Shown piece after piece: positions 5,557-13,652 of a stretch of DNA of 30,399 nucleotides. A program made the position numbers and the translations under genes. The stretch comes from JBBQAA01 sp038276395. Its GTDB lineage: Bacteria > Actinomycetota > Thermoleophilia > Solirubrobacterales > Solirubrobacteraceae. The DNA lies in contig JBBQAA010000069.1 of NCBI GenBank assembly GCA_038276395.1, forward strand, positions 1 through 30,399, read 5' to 3'. The notes under the pieces are model-generated. The model searched no databases, was not told where the DNA came from, and saw only the letters and a program-made list of their open reading frames with translations. Position 1 is the first letter of the stretch, and every line of letters starts with the position of its first letter.

Positions 5557-8430
5557 ATGCCGCCCGCCGAGACCCCCACCACCACCGCCGCGACCACCGG
5601 TCCGGGCGTCTCCGTCGCCCGGCGCTTCACCCGCCCCGGGGCGCATCCCTTCGACGTGGTGGAGTGGGAGGTGCGCGACGCGCGGATCGGCTTCGGCGAG
5701 CAGGTCTCCTTCGAGCAGGAGGGCGTCGAGTTCCCGAAGTCGTGGTCGCAGAACGCGACGAACATCGTCGCCCAGAAGTACTTCCGCGGCCAGCTCGACT
5801 CGCCCGCGCGCGAGCGCTCGGTCAGGGCCATGATCGGCCGCGTGGCGGGCACGATCGCCCGCTGGGGTCGCGAGCGCGGCTACTTCGCCACGGCGGAGGA
5901 CGGCGACGCCTTCGAGGCCGAGCTGACCCACATCCTGCTCCACCAGATGGCGGCGTTCAACTCGCCCGTCTGGTTCAACGTCGGCTTCGAGGAGCGGCCC
6001 CAGTGCTCGGCGTGCTTCATCCTCTCCGTCGAGGACGACATGGACTCGATCCTCGCCTGGAACACCAAGGAGGGGAAGATCTTCCGCGGCGGCTCCGGCT
6101 CGGGCATCAACCTCTCGAAGATCCGCGGCTCGATGGAGCCCCTGGCCAAGGGCGGCACGGCGAGCGGGCCGGTCTCCTTCATGCGCGGCGCCGACTCGTG
6201 GGCGGGCACGATCAAATCGGGCGGCAAGACGCGGCGGGCGGCCAAGATGGTCGTGCTCGACGTCGACCATCCGGACATCGTCGACTTCATCCAGTGCAAG
6301 GCGCGGGAGGAGAACAAGGCCGCGGCGCTGCGCGAGGCGGGCTTCGACATGTCGATCGACGGGGAGGGCTTCACGTCGATCCAGTATCAGAACGCCAACA
6401 ATTCGGTGCGCGTGACCGACGAGTTCATGCGTGCCGTGGAGAACGACGAGGATTGGCGCCTCATCGCCCGCACGACGGGCGAGGCCGTGGGCGAGCCGAT
6501 CCCCGCGCGCGAGCTCATGCGCGAGATCGCCGACGCCGCGTGGCGCTGCGCCGACCCGGGCGTCCAGTACGACACGACGATCAACCAGTGGCACACGAAC
6601 CCGGTATCAGGCCGGATCAACGCGTCTAATCCCTGTTCGGAATATATGAGCATCGACGACTCCGCGTGCAACCTCGCCTCGCTGAACCTGATGAAGTTCC
6701 GTCGGGCCGACGGCACGTTCGACGTGCCGAGCTTCGAGCACGCGGTCGACGTCGTCCTGCTCGCGCAGGAGATCGTCGTCGGGCCCTCGAGCTACCCGAC
6801 GGAGGAGATCGGGCGAAACGCGCGGGCCTTCCGCCAGCTCGGCCTCGGCTACGCGAACCTCGGCGCCTACCTGATGGCGGGCGGGATGCCCTACGACTCC
6901 GACGCCGCGCGCGGTACCGCGGCGGCGATCACCGCGCTCATGACCGGCCGCGCCTACCGCGAGTCCGCGCGGGTGGCCGGCGCCATCGGCCCCTACGAGC
7001 GCTACGCGGAGAATGCGGAGGCCCACAACGGCGTCATGCGGATGCACCGGGAGGCCTCCTACGCGATCCCGGACTCGACCTGCGCGGACACCGCGCTGCT
7101 CGCCGCGGCGCGCGCGTCGTGGGACGATGCGGTGGAGCTCGGCGAGGAGTTCGGCTACCGCAACGCCCAGGCCACCGTGCTTGCGCCCACGGGGACGATC
7201 TCGTTCCTCATGGACTGCGACACGACGGGCGTCGAGCCCGACTTCTCGCTCGTGAAGTTCAAGGAGCTCGTGGGCGGCGGCCAGATGACGATCGTCAACG
7301 GCACGGTGCCGCTGGCGCTCCAGACGATCGGCTATACCGACGAGCAGATCGAGGTCATCGAGCGCCACATCGACGCCGAGCAGACGATCATCGGCGCCCC
7401 GCACCTGGCCGCCGAGCACCTCCCGGTGTTCGACGTCGCCGTGGGCGAGCGGGCGATCTCCCACATGGGCCACATCAAGATGATGGGCGCGGTCCAGCCC
7501 TTCATCTCCGGGGCGATCTCGAAGACGGTGAACATGCCGGAGACGGTCACGGCCGAGGACATCGCCGACGCCTACCTCCAGGCCTGGCGCCTCGGCGTCA
7601 AGGCGCTGGCGATCTACCGTGACGGCTCGAAGACCGCCCAGGCGCTCCGCACCGACGCCCAGAAGGAGATCAAGGAGACGGCCGGCGTCGACGTGGAGGC
7701 CGCGGTGGCCGAGGCGCTGGCCAAGGCCGCGCCGGCGCGGCGGCGGATGCCGCGCGAGCGCCAGTCGATCACCCACAAGTTCTCGATCGGCGGGCACGAG
7801 GGCTACATCACCGCCGGGATGTACGAGGACGGCACGGTCGGGGAGATCTTCCTCACCGACATCGGCAAGGAGGGCTCGACGCTGCGCGGGATGATGAACT
7901 CCTTCGCGACGTCGATCTCGATCTCGCTCCAATACGGCGTGCCGCTCGAGACGCTCGTGCAGAAGTTCGCCTACATGCGCTTCGACCCGGAGGGGATCAC
8001 GCAGAACCCGGAGATCCCCTTCGCCAAGTCGATGCCCGACTACATCATGCGCTGGCTCGCCTCGCGCTTCCTCGACACCGACACCCAGGAGGAACTCGGG
8101 ATCCTCACCGCCGAGGTCCGGGCGCGGAAGGCGGCCCAGGACGCCTACCTGTCGATGTCGAGCGACACCGCGGGGCCCGCGGCGAGCAAGGACGACGACG
8201 TGCCCGGAGCCGGCGCGCGCGCGCACGGCGGGCGCGCGCACGGCGGGAACGGCGGGAACGGCGGCAGCGTCGCGCCGACCGCGCGGCTGACCGACACGCC
8301 GCCCGTGCTGCCGGCGCGGATGTCGGGGCTCGACCTCGGCCCCGCGTGCGGCCAGTGTGGCGGGATGATGCAGCGCACGGGCTCCTGCTACACCTGCTCG
8401 AGCTGCGGGAACAACACCGGCTGCGGCTGA
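5557..8430 (+). CDS. nrdJ: vitamin B12-dependent (class II) ribonucleotide reductase
   Basis: The 957-residue product reduces ribonucleotides to deoxyribonucleotides using an adenosylcobalamin-derived radical, so it works with or without oxygen. Family hallmarks are NSPVWFNVG (about 135-143), CSACFI (Cys150/Cys153), GGSGSGINLSKIRGS, the active-site NPCSE at 358-362 with the radical-bearing cysteine, and PTGTIS at about 544-549. The C-terminal tail is Cys-rich: CGQC at 931-934 followed by Cys944, 947, 950 and 956, for thiol regeneration and probably zinc binding. A Gly/His/Asn-rich linker separates core and tail. The ATG at 5557 has GGAGAGGAAG 8 nt upstream and gives the expected length; the frame is open from 5383, but that start sits on the -10 box. 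Tmk nearby acts in the same precursor pathway. Confidence 0.96.
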   Translation: MPPAETPTTTAATTGPGVSVARRFTRPGAHPFDVVEWEVRDARIGFGEQVSFEQEGVEFPKSWSQNATNIVAQKYFRGQLDSPARERSVRAMIGRVAGTIARWGRERGYFATAEDGDAFEAELTHILLHQMAAFNSPVWFNVGFEERPQCSACFILSVEDDMDSILAWNTKEGKIFRGGSGSGINLSKIRGSMEPLAKGGTASGPVSFMRGADSWAGTIKSGGKTRRAAKMVVLDVDHPDIVDFIQCKAREENKAAALREAGFDMSIDGEGFTSIQYQNANNSVRVTDEFMRAVENDEDWRLIARTTGEAVGEPIPARELMREIADAAWRCADPGVQYDTTINQWHTNPVSGRINASNPCSEYMSIDDSACNLASLNLMKFRRADGTFDVPSFEHAVDVVLLAQEIVVGPSSYPTEEIGRNARAFRQLGLGYANLGAYLMAGGMPYDSDAARGTAAAITALMTGRAYRESARVAGAIGPYERYAENAEAHNGVMRMHREASYAIPDSTCADTALLAAARASWDDAVELGEEFGYRNAQATVLAPTGTISFLMDCDTTGVEPDFSLVKFKELVGGGQMTIVNGTVPLALQTIGYTDEQIEVIERHIDAEQTIIGAPHLAAEHLPVFDVAVGERAISHMGHIKMMGAVQPFISGAISKTVNMPETVTAEDIADAYLQAWRLGVKALAIYRDGSKTAQALRTDAQKEIKETAGVDVEAAVAEALAKAAPARRRMPRERQSITHKFSIGGHEGYITAGMYEDGTVGEIFLTDIGKEGSTLRGMMNSFATSISISLQYGVPLETLVQKFAYMRFDPEGITQNPEIPFAKSMPDYIMRWLASRFLDTDTQEELGILTAEVRARKAAQDAYLSMSSDTAGPAASKDDDVPGAGARAHGGRAHGGNGGNGGSVAPTARLTDTPPVLPARMSGLDLGPACGQCGGMMQRTGSCYTCSSCGNNTGCG
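8215..8265 (+). repeat. short tandem GGC-rich repeats in the nrdJ linker
   Basis: Within nrdJ the segment GCGCGCGCACGGCGGG appears nearly twice, followed by two copies of AACGGCGGG. It encodes an Ala/His/Gly/Asn-rich flexible linker between the catalytic core and the C-terminal cysteine tail. Such slippery tandem units could vary in number between strains while keeping the frame. Confidence 0.55.
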
Positions 8431-8477
8431 GGTGTCGACGTTCATCTGGGGCGTCAGACGCGATTCATCAGTTGTCA

Positions 8478-8498
8478 GGGGGCCGCAACGCGGCCCCC
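8478..8498 (+). terminator. intrinsic-type terminator hairpin after nrdJ
   Basis: GGGGGCCGC and GCGGCCCCC form a perfect 9-bp stem with an AAC loop, 47 bp past the nrdJ stop, followed by GTCGTTT. The U-tract is weak, as is common in GC-rich actinobacteria. Confidence 0.75.
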
Positions 8499-8597
8499 GT
8501 CGTTTCCACGTTCACGCAGTGTCCACGTTCGCTCGATCGTCCACGCAGTCGTCATCCGTGTCCCGGGAGAGGCTTCGAACGGGGTTTCCTCCGACTA

Positions 8598-8611
8598 GTA
8601 CCGGCTGACGG
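8598..8611 (+). repeat. IS630 left terminal inverted repeat
   Basis: GTACCGGCTGACGG directly follows the TA at 8596-8597 and pairs with the right end at 9714-9727 with two mismatches. Confidence 0.8.
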
Positions 8612-8654
8612 GAATACCGTCGGGTTGCGGGAGGGGTCGTAGTGCCGGCGGCGA

Positions 8655-9727
8655 ATGGTGTTGTTGATGGCGCCGCCGGTGATCGTGTTGAGCGAACCCG
8701 AGGAGGAGGAGCTGCGGTCTCGGGTGGCGCGGCACACGTTGCCGTTTCGGGTGGTGCAGCGCGCGAAGGTCGTGCTGCTGGCGGCCGAGGGACTGGCCAA
8801 CGCGGAGATCGCCAGGCGCCTGGACACCAACGAGGTGCTCGTTGGCCGGTGGCGAAGACGGTTCGCGGCCGAGGGCCTAGCGGGACTGGATGAGCGGCCC
8901 AGGCCCGGGCGTCCCCGGTCGTTTTCCCCCCGCCGAGATCGCCGAGGTCAAGGCGCTGGCATGCGAGCTGCCGGCCGAGTCGGGCCGGGCGCTGTTGCGT
9001 TGGTCGACGGCTGAGCTCGCTCGCGAGGCCGTCGCGCCCCGACTTCCGCGTCAAGGGCCGGCCGGGTCCTGGATCTCTATGAGCGCCGTTGGGAGGGCCG
9101 GCGGGCTGCATCCGGGCGACTACGTCATCAGCGCCGACGAGAAGACCCAGCTTCAGGCGCTGCTCAGACGCCACCCGCTCGTCGCGCCCGGCCCGGGTCG
9201 CCCGGGCCTGGTCGAGCACGAGTACCGGCGTCGCGGGACGCTGGCCTACCTGGCCGCGATGGACGTCCACGATCCCAGCCGCGGCCTGTTTGGGCGCGTC
9301 GAGTCGAAATCAGCAGCGACGCCTTCGACGCGCTCGTCACGCAGGTGATGAGCACCGAGCCCTACGCGTCGGCGCGGCGCGTGTCTGGGGCGTCGCAACA
9401 GCACTATCCACCGCGGCCAGCGCGATCGACCGCCTCCAACGCGCCTGGCCGACCTCGTGCTGGTGCATCTGCCAACACACGCGTCGTGGCTAAACCAGAT
9501 CGAGATCTACTTCTCGATCCTCGCGCGCAAAGCGCTCACGCCCTGCGACTTCACCACCCTCGACGAGCTCGCCGAGCGGGTGCTCGGCGTTCAGGCCGAG
9601 TCCTCAAAGACCGCCACCCCACCTGACTGGACCTTCTCCCGCAGCGACCTCCACGCCCTACTGGACCGCCTCGATCAACGCGGCCGGCTCACAACCGCCG
9701 CCCGACCAAGCTTCCGTGAGCCGGCAC
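8655..9727 (+). pseudogene. IS630-family transposase, multiply frameshifted
   Basis: The protein can be followed through at least three frames. An N-terminal helix-turn-helix (AEGLANAEIARRLDTNE, then VGRWRRRFAAEGLAGLDE) is followed by a shift in the T/C run near 8923-8931 to EVKALACELPAE. The first catalytic Asp appears in SADEKTQLQAL (GAC at 9136). The expected second Asp (VDN..H) is lost because GTCGCAACAGC near 9392-9402 lacks one base of its codon. The catalytic Glu survives in LNQIEIYF (GAG at 9502). Conserved sequence between about 9015 and 9100 also appears scrambled or deleted. The last frame runs past the right inverted repeat to 9771. The gene is almost certainly non-functional. Confidence 0.88.
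9714..9727 (-). repeat. IS630 right terminal inverted repeat
   Basis: The plus strand here reads CCGTGAGCCGGCAC, the inverted partner of the left end, followed by TA at 9728-9729. Confidence 0.8.
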
Positions 9728-9729
9728 TA

Positions 9730-10080
9730 GCAAGGCAGGCCGAATGGGCTCGCATACTGGTGCGCGAGTGAACCGTGCCGATCCGCTAATGGGAGACCGC
9801 TGGCGGGCGGACATCTTGCCAAGCTCATTGAGCGCGTGGGTGGATCGGCCTCGGCGTTTGCCGCGTAGTCGAGCATCTGGCCGCCCCGCGGCGATGAGGG
9901 ACGGTCGCGGCTCAGCTCACTCCAGCTCCTCCCCCACCCGCTCCGGAAGCTGCTCGAAGGGACCAGGGCTTCCCAGTGCATAGCCGGTCAATTAAGCATC
10001 TGTTCGAATTTCTGCTAACCTTATTTTATCACTGGAACAGCGGGGCACGGACGTCGCCTCGTACGCGAATGGAGGCCTCG
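9730..10080. other. intergenic region with a low-GC patch before the ferritin-like gene
   Basis: No convincing gene is present in this 350-bp stretch; short open frames lack family features. GC falls sharply at about 9985-10030 (GGTCAATTAAGC, GAATTTCTGC, TTATTTTATC), unlike the rest of the window. This is the likely promoter of the downstream gene. A TATTTT at 10022-10027 could be the -10, with no confident -35. The leader then ends in GGAGG. Confidence 0.5.
10071..10075 (+). promoter_or_regulatory. Shine-Dalgarno GGAGG deciding the start at 10081
   Basis: GGAGG lies 5 nt before the ATG at 10081. This is one of the few canonical ribosome binding sites in the window and argues against the longer open frame starting at 9976. 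Confidence 0.6.
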
Positions 10081-11085
10081 ATGAGCACTCGATCGAACTT
10101 TGGACTCGGCGACGAGCACGAGAGCAGCGAAGAGGCAGCGACGGCCACCCTGCTGACATCGCTGATGTCGCGGCGCACGCTGCTGAAACGAGCGAGCGTG
10201 ACCGGCGGCGTGGCACTGTCCGCCGGCGGGATCTTCAGCGCTCTAGCGGCCGAGGGGGCCCTCGCAGGCCAGAACCTCAGCGTGCTCGCCGAGCCCGACG
10301 ACGTGACCCCATTCAACCAGATCTTCAAGATCGCCGAGACAGCCGAGCAACTGGCGATCACCTTCTACTCCAACGGCGTGGCAAACGCCGGTGCCCTGGG
10401 GCTGAGCGCCACCGAGCTGGCCTACATCAAGGCGGCAGGGATCGAAGAGCAGATCCACCACGACTTCTTCGCTTCGATCACCGGGGTCGATCCGATCCAG
10501 CCGACCACGTTCAGCTTTCCGGCCGGGAGCAAGACCTTCACCGACCTCTCGACGTTCATCTTCACCCAGCAGGTCCTGGAGTTCGTGTTTGACTCTGCGT
10601 TCCTGGCCGCGGTCCGCGAGCTCTCTCGCCTCGGGGCGCACCGAGCGGCGCAGATCGCCGCGCAGATCGCGTGCATCGAGACCGAGCACCGAGTGCTCGG
10701 ACGCGCGATCCTGGTCGACCACGGGATCACGTCCATGACCACTCCCAAGGCGCCCGTGACCGGCGTGCTCAACCCGCCACCGAACCCTCCGCTGGGCCCC
10801 ACGATCCCGACCGTTCCCGCCAACAACCTGGCCTTCGCGCCGGTATTCATCGAGGCGGTCAAGGACGCCCCTGCCCTCGTCGCCAAGGCCGGGTTCCTGA
10901 GCCCGGTTGCGGGCAACACCTACAGCTACACGCCGATCGACCCCACGAGCTCCACCTACAGCGCGGTATTCGACGGGATCTACTTCAGGGACCCCACCAT
11001 CAACCTCGGCACCGGGCGCATCATCACCCCCGGTCACGGTCACGACGACGACGGCGACGACCGCCGTCGCCACCACCGCCGCTGA
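10081..11085 (+). CDS. Tat-exported ferritin-like di-iron-type protein
   Basis: The 334-residue product begins with a charged 28-residue segment and then a twin-arginine signal: SRRTLLK at 30-36 followed by a hydrophobic Ala/Gly stretch to about residue 60. The following helices carry a ferritin-like ligand pattern: AETAEQLAITFY (Glu86/Glu89), EEQIHHDFF (Glu123-x-x-His126), QQVLEFVF (Glu167) and IETEHRVLG (Glu200-x-x-His203). This spacing is expected of a four-helix di-iron site and of the ferritin-like domain of PF13668 type. A Pro-rich linker and a second region follow, and the tail (residues about 318-334) is rich in Gly, His, Asp and Arg. Export is predicted; iron storage, oxidase or other activity is unknown. 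It stands alone between an IS remnant and a terminator. Confidence 0.82.
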   Translation: MSTRSNFGLGDEHESSEEAATATLLTSLMSRRTLLKRASVTGGVALSAGGIFSALAAEGALAGQNLSVLAEPDDVTPFNQIFKIAETAEQLAITFYSNGVANAGALGLSATELAYIKAAGIEEQIHHDFFASITGVDPIQPTTFSFPAGSKTFTDLSTFIFTQQVLEFVFDSAFLAAVRELSRLGAHRAAQIAAQIACIETEHRVLGRAILVDHGITSMTTPKAPVTGVLNPPPNPPLGPTIPTVPANNLAFAPVFIEAVKDAPALVAKAGFLSPVAGNTYSYTPIDPTSSTYSAVFDGIYFRDPTINLGTGRIITPGHGHDDDGDDRRRHHRR

Positions 11086-11098
11086 ACCGGGCTGAGCG

Positions 11099-11125
11099 CC
11101 GTGGACCGCCGCCCACGGTCCACGG
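11099..11125 (+). terminator. hairpin terminator after the ferritin-like gene
   Basis: CCGTGGACCG and CGGTCCACGG form a perfect 10-bp stem with a 7-nt loop, 13 bp past the stop codon. There is no U-tract, so function as a terminator is inferred from position and stability. Confidence 0.6.
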
Positions 11126-11209
11126 CGAACCCGCGGGTTCCCAAACCACCGGATAGCTCGGCGCTTGACGGCCGGGGATGGGAACGGCTCGCCCCCACGC
11201 GTTCACGCG

Positions 11210-11894
11210 CTCGGGGGCAGCTATCGCAGTCCCTGCTGGAACCCCGGGGGCCGTAGGCGGAGTCGGAGACGGCGAGCACCGCGAGACCGCCCGGCCAGCG
11301 CGCCCCACATCCACCCGAGCTCCGCCGGAGACGGCCAGCCCGGCGAGGACGAGCGCGAGAAGCAGCGCGTCGGCCAGCGGATAGGTCGGGTTCGTCGCGT
11401 TCGCGAGCTGGTCGCCGCCGAGCGTCCGCTGGACGGGCGCGACGACCACGGCCAGCGCGAAGGCGGTGACCCCGGCGGCGGGTACGAGCGCGTCGAGGGC
11501 GAGCGTGAGCCGGAGGCCGCGGTCGCGCGCGAAGCGCAGCAGCGCGACGTAGGCGCCGCGTAGAAGAGGAGATATCCGGCGTCGGCCGGCGAGGGGATCG
11601 GCGGGTCGGGCGCTCCCGTATAGGCGAGGATCCAGAACGTGTCGCCGAGCCCCAGGCGAAGACGCCGGCGCCGAGGAGGGTCCAGCCCGCGCGCCGGCCG
11701 CCGGCCGAGCGCCCGCGCCGCAGGCAGACGAGGCCGACGCGCAGGATCGTCGCCTCGTAAGCGACGTCCCCCACGGCGATCTCGGCGAGGCGGCCGCCTG
11801 GGGAGGCCAGGAGGTAGGCGGCGTAGGCGAGGACGAGGGCAGCCGCCACGGCGAGGAGGCGTCGGGAGGGCCGGAGCGGAGCGGCAGGGGCCAT
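11210..11894 (-). pseudogene. truncated, frameshifted multi-pass membrane sensor domain
   Basis: Pieces of one protein appear in three minus-strand frames. The first frame holds membrane helices LLAVAAALVLAYAAYLLAS and GWTLLGAGVFAWG. The second gives LGDTFWILAYTG, PDPPIPSPADAGYLLFY. The third gives LTLALDALVPAAGVTAFALA and NPTYPLADALLLALVLAGLA, and LAVLAVSDSAYG returns in the first frame. This order matches the N-terminal polytopic domain found ahead of GGDEF/EAL output domains in actinobacterial cyclic-di-GMP proteins. No output domain remains: the sequence stops resembling it near 11210. At least three shifts plus the truncation mark it as a dead gene. The family assignment comes from motif memory and is moderate. 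Confidence 0.6.
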
Positions 11895-11940
11895 ATCCAC
11901 GATCTATCGGCCTGAGCACCCCGCCCCTGATGGGTCGCGC

Positions 11941-12717
11941 TCAGTCCGGCTCGCCCCGCGCCTGCACGAGCCGGCTGACGGTGACGAACCCGAGACCCCC
12001 GATGAGGTTGCCGGCGATGGCGAGGCCGACGATCTCGGCGACGTCCCCGAGGTTGCCCTCGGCCGAGCCCGCGAGCAGGCCGAAGATCATCTCCCCGAAG
12101 CCGACCACGGCGTGGTTGAGGCTCGGCGCGGCGAGCACGAGCCCGACGAGCAGGGCGAGCACGATGCGCGAGATGTCGGTCTCGGCAGCCGCCGCGAGCC
12201 ACGTGAAGAGGGTCATGACCGTGCCCGCGACGACCCCGGAGAGGAGCGCGGCCCACGCGTCGCGCCCGGACTGCAGGTCGGCCAGGGCGCCCGCGGCCTT
12301 GAGCGTGGCGGGCTCGAGCACCCCGCCCTTGGTGAGGATGAGGGCGATCACGACGATCCCCGCGAAGTTGCCGGCGAGCGTCAGCGCCCACATGACGAGC
12401 AGCCGCGAGAGGCGCGAGCGCCCGGCCATGACCGCGCCCACCGGCAGCAGGAAGTTCTCGGTGAAGAGCTCACCGCGACCGATCGTGAGGAACACGAAGC
12501 CGACGCCGAAGAGCAGCGAGCCGAGCAGGTGCGCGGCGCCCGCGGGCAGGACAGCCGTAAGCGCGCCCTCGGCGATCGCGAGCAACAGGACGCCGAGCAT
12601 GACGTCGACCCCGCCGACGAGCGAGGTGGCCACGAGCGCGGGCAGCGAACGGCCCATCCGCCGCTCGCCCTCGTCGACGGCGTCCTCCCAGATCTCGTCG
12701 GGCGGGCGACCGCTCAC
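11941..12717 (-). CDS. formate/nitrite transporter family channel (YfdC-like)
   Basis: The 258-residue integral membrane protein has about six helices (LVATSLVGGVDVMLGVLLLA, AHLLGSLLFGVGFVFLTIG, LLVMWALTLAGNFAGIVVIA, AWAALLSGVVAGTVMTLF, IVLALLVGLVLAAPSLNHAVVGF, VGLAIAGNLIGGLGFVTVSR) and the GRGELFTENFLLPVGAVMAG segment characteristic of FNT-family pentameric anion channels. The N-terminal SGRPPDEIWEDAVDEGERRM resembles the YfdC-type subgroup. The permeant ion is not predictable. The GTG start at 12717 overlaps the DedA stop by 4 nt (GTGA), implying translational coupling in a two-gene operon. Confidence 0.85.
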   Translation of the reverse strand: MSGRPPDEIWEDAVDEGERRMGRSLPALVATSLVGGVDVMLGVLLLAIAEGALTAVLPAGAAHLLGSLLFGVGFVFLTIGRGELFTENFLLPVGAVMAGRSRLSRLLVMWALTLAGNFAGIVVIALILTKGGVLEPATLKAAGALADLQSGRDAWAALLSGVVAGTVMTLFTWLAAAAETDISRIVLALLVGLVLAAPSLNHAVVGFGEMIFGLLAGSAEGNLGDVAEIVGLAIAGNLIGGLGFVTVSRLVQARGEPD

Positions 12718-13379
12718 CCAGGGGCCGCCGGATCGGGCGAGTCGGGCAGCCGGCTCCGGCGCGCGCTGATGACCACGACGAGCACGACGAGGGCGATCGA
12801 GACGTACAGCGAGTAGTGGCCGATCGCCTTGGCGACGTCGACGGCCGACTGCCCGACGAGGTAGCCGAGCAGCACGTTCGTGACGATCCACAGCGACGTC
12901 CCCGCGAGGTCGAGGACGACGAACCGGCGCACCGGCATGCCCGTCCAGCCCGCCCCGGCGAGGATGAGCGCGCTCGGCACGGGCAGGAAGTAGGAGAAGA
13001 GCAGGACCCACGAGCCGTAGTGCTCAGACCAGTGCTGCGCGCGCGCCTGCCAGCGCAGGCTCCGGGCGCTGCGGCGCTTGCCGCCGATCATGCCGACGAC
13101 CTCCGGGCCCCAGATCCGTCCGGCCCAGAACAGGAACGGGTCGGCCATGAACAGCGTGGGCAGGGGCGCGAGCAGCGCGAGCACGAGCGAGGCCTGCCCC
13201 ACCCGCGCGAACGCGCCGCCCGCCACCATCGCCGGCGTCGAGCCGCGCAGCAGCTCGAGGAGCACCGGGTGGCTGCCGAGCAGGGAGGGCGCGAAGGGCA
13301 GGGTGGCCAGCGCGTAGAGGCCCGAGAACGCCAGCCCGGCGATGCAGAGGGCCTCGGCGCGGGCTCGCGTCACCCGCAC
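12714..13379 (-). CDS. DedA/VTT-family membrane protein
   Basis: The 221-residue polytopic protein carries a DedA-type core: FLFWAGRIWG..VGMIGG, HYGSWVLLFSYFLPVPSALILAGAGWTGMPVRRFVVLDLAGTSLW and a final helix ALVVLVVVISARR. DedA proteins move phospholipids or undecaprenyl phosphate between membrane leaflets and affect proton motive force. The (F/Y)xxR motif of many DedA proteins is replaced by FSYFLPVPS. The GTG at 13379 was chosen because AGGAGG (plus-strand CCTCCT at 13391-13396) lies 11 nt upstream; a longer frame reaches 13418. It is first in an operon with the FNT channel. Confidence 0.8.
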   Translation of the reverse strand: MRVTRARAEALCIAGLAFSGLYALATLPFAPSLLGSHPVLLELLRGSTPAMVAGGAFARVGQASLVLALLAPLPTLFMADPFLFWAGRIWGPEVVGMIGGKRRSARSLRWQARAQHWSEHYGSWVLLFSYFLPVPSALILAGAGWTGMPVRRFVVLDLAGTSLWIVTNVLLGYLVGQSAVDVAKAIGHYSLYVSIALVVLVVVISARRSRLPDSPDPAAPG

Positions 13380-13508
13380 ATCATGCGTAACCTCCTCTGA
13401 CCGGCGGATCGCCCACACGGCCAGGAGCGCCCTCGGGGCGCTCGATCCGGGTTACGCGCCGGCCCTCGTGGCTGGCGGCCCGCCCCGGAGGCCGGGAGTG
13501 TCACGCCG

Positions 13509-13535
13509 CCCAGGCCGACACATTCCATGCCTGGG
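13509..13535. repeat. inverted repeat CCCAGGC...GCCTGGG
   Basis: Perfect 7-bp arms are separated by 13 nt in the 290-bp space between the divergent DedA and marR genes. The role is unknown. The rest of this intergenic stretch holds no gene I can support. Confidence 0.4.
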
Positions 13536-13609
13536 ACGTATGTAGTCAGTGGTGATCCATGTCGGCGCGGGTGAGGGCGGGTCGTGAAGCGGCCCGCCCG
13601 CCCGCAACT

Positions 13610-13634
13610 CTGAGAGGGGTCAGACCCCTCTCAG
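13610..13634. repeat. perfect 25-nt inverted repeat upstream of marR
   Basis: CTGAGAGGGGT and ACCCCTCTCAG form a perfect 11-bp stem with a 3-nt CAG loop. It ends 18 bp before the -10 of the marR gene, so it lies where a -35 or an upstream regulator site would be. It could be a protein-binding palindrome or a hairpin that insulates the promoter from upstream transcription. Confidence 0.6.
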
Positions 13635-13652
13635 GAACCGAGTCGTTCGCGC

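Larger units (their letters stand above)
8598..9727 (+). mobile_element. degenerate IS630-family insertion sequence
   Basis: The ends GTACCGGCTGACGG (8598-8611) and the reverse complement of 9714-9727, GTGCCGGCTCACGG, match at 12 of 14 positions. Both are flanked by TA (8596-8597 and 9728-9729), the target duplication expected of IS630/Tc1-mariner elements. The 1130-bp length suits the family. Inside lies a plus-strand transposase broken by several frameshifts, so the copy is dead in cis, although its ends might still be used by a related transposase. It inserted in the space between the nrdJ terminator and the ferritin-like gene. Confidence 0.88.

Noticed and set aside
6607..8445. 612-residue minus-strand open frame opposite nrdJ
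   Set aside because: Its Arg/His/Gly-rich composition is the antisense of the well-conserved NrdJ, and it has no domain pattern. It is a product of high GC.
8890..9493. Separate small genes inside the IS element
   Set aside because: The frames are consecutive pieces of one IS630 transposase, recognisable by its helix-turn-helix, SADEKT and LNQIEIYF segments.
9976..10080. Upstream start for the ferritin-like gene
   Set aside because: The added residues come from the low-GC promoter patch, and GGAGG 5 nt before the ATG at 10081 marks the start.
11188..11220. Inverted repeat GCCCCC...GGGGGC as terminator or transposon end
   Set aside because: The arms are simple C and G runs that arise easily by chance at this GC content, and there is no flanking duplication.
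8500..12000. Prophage, defence island or CRISPR array in the accessory stretch
   Set aside because: No phage structural genes, integrase, nuclease, toxin-antitoxin pair or regularly spaced repeats were seen; only one IS, one intact gene and one pseudogene.
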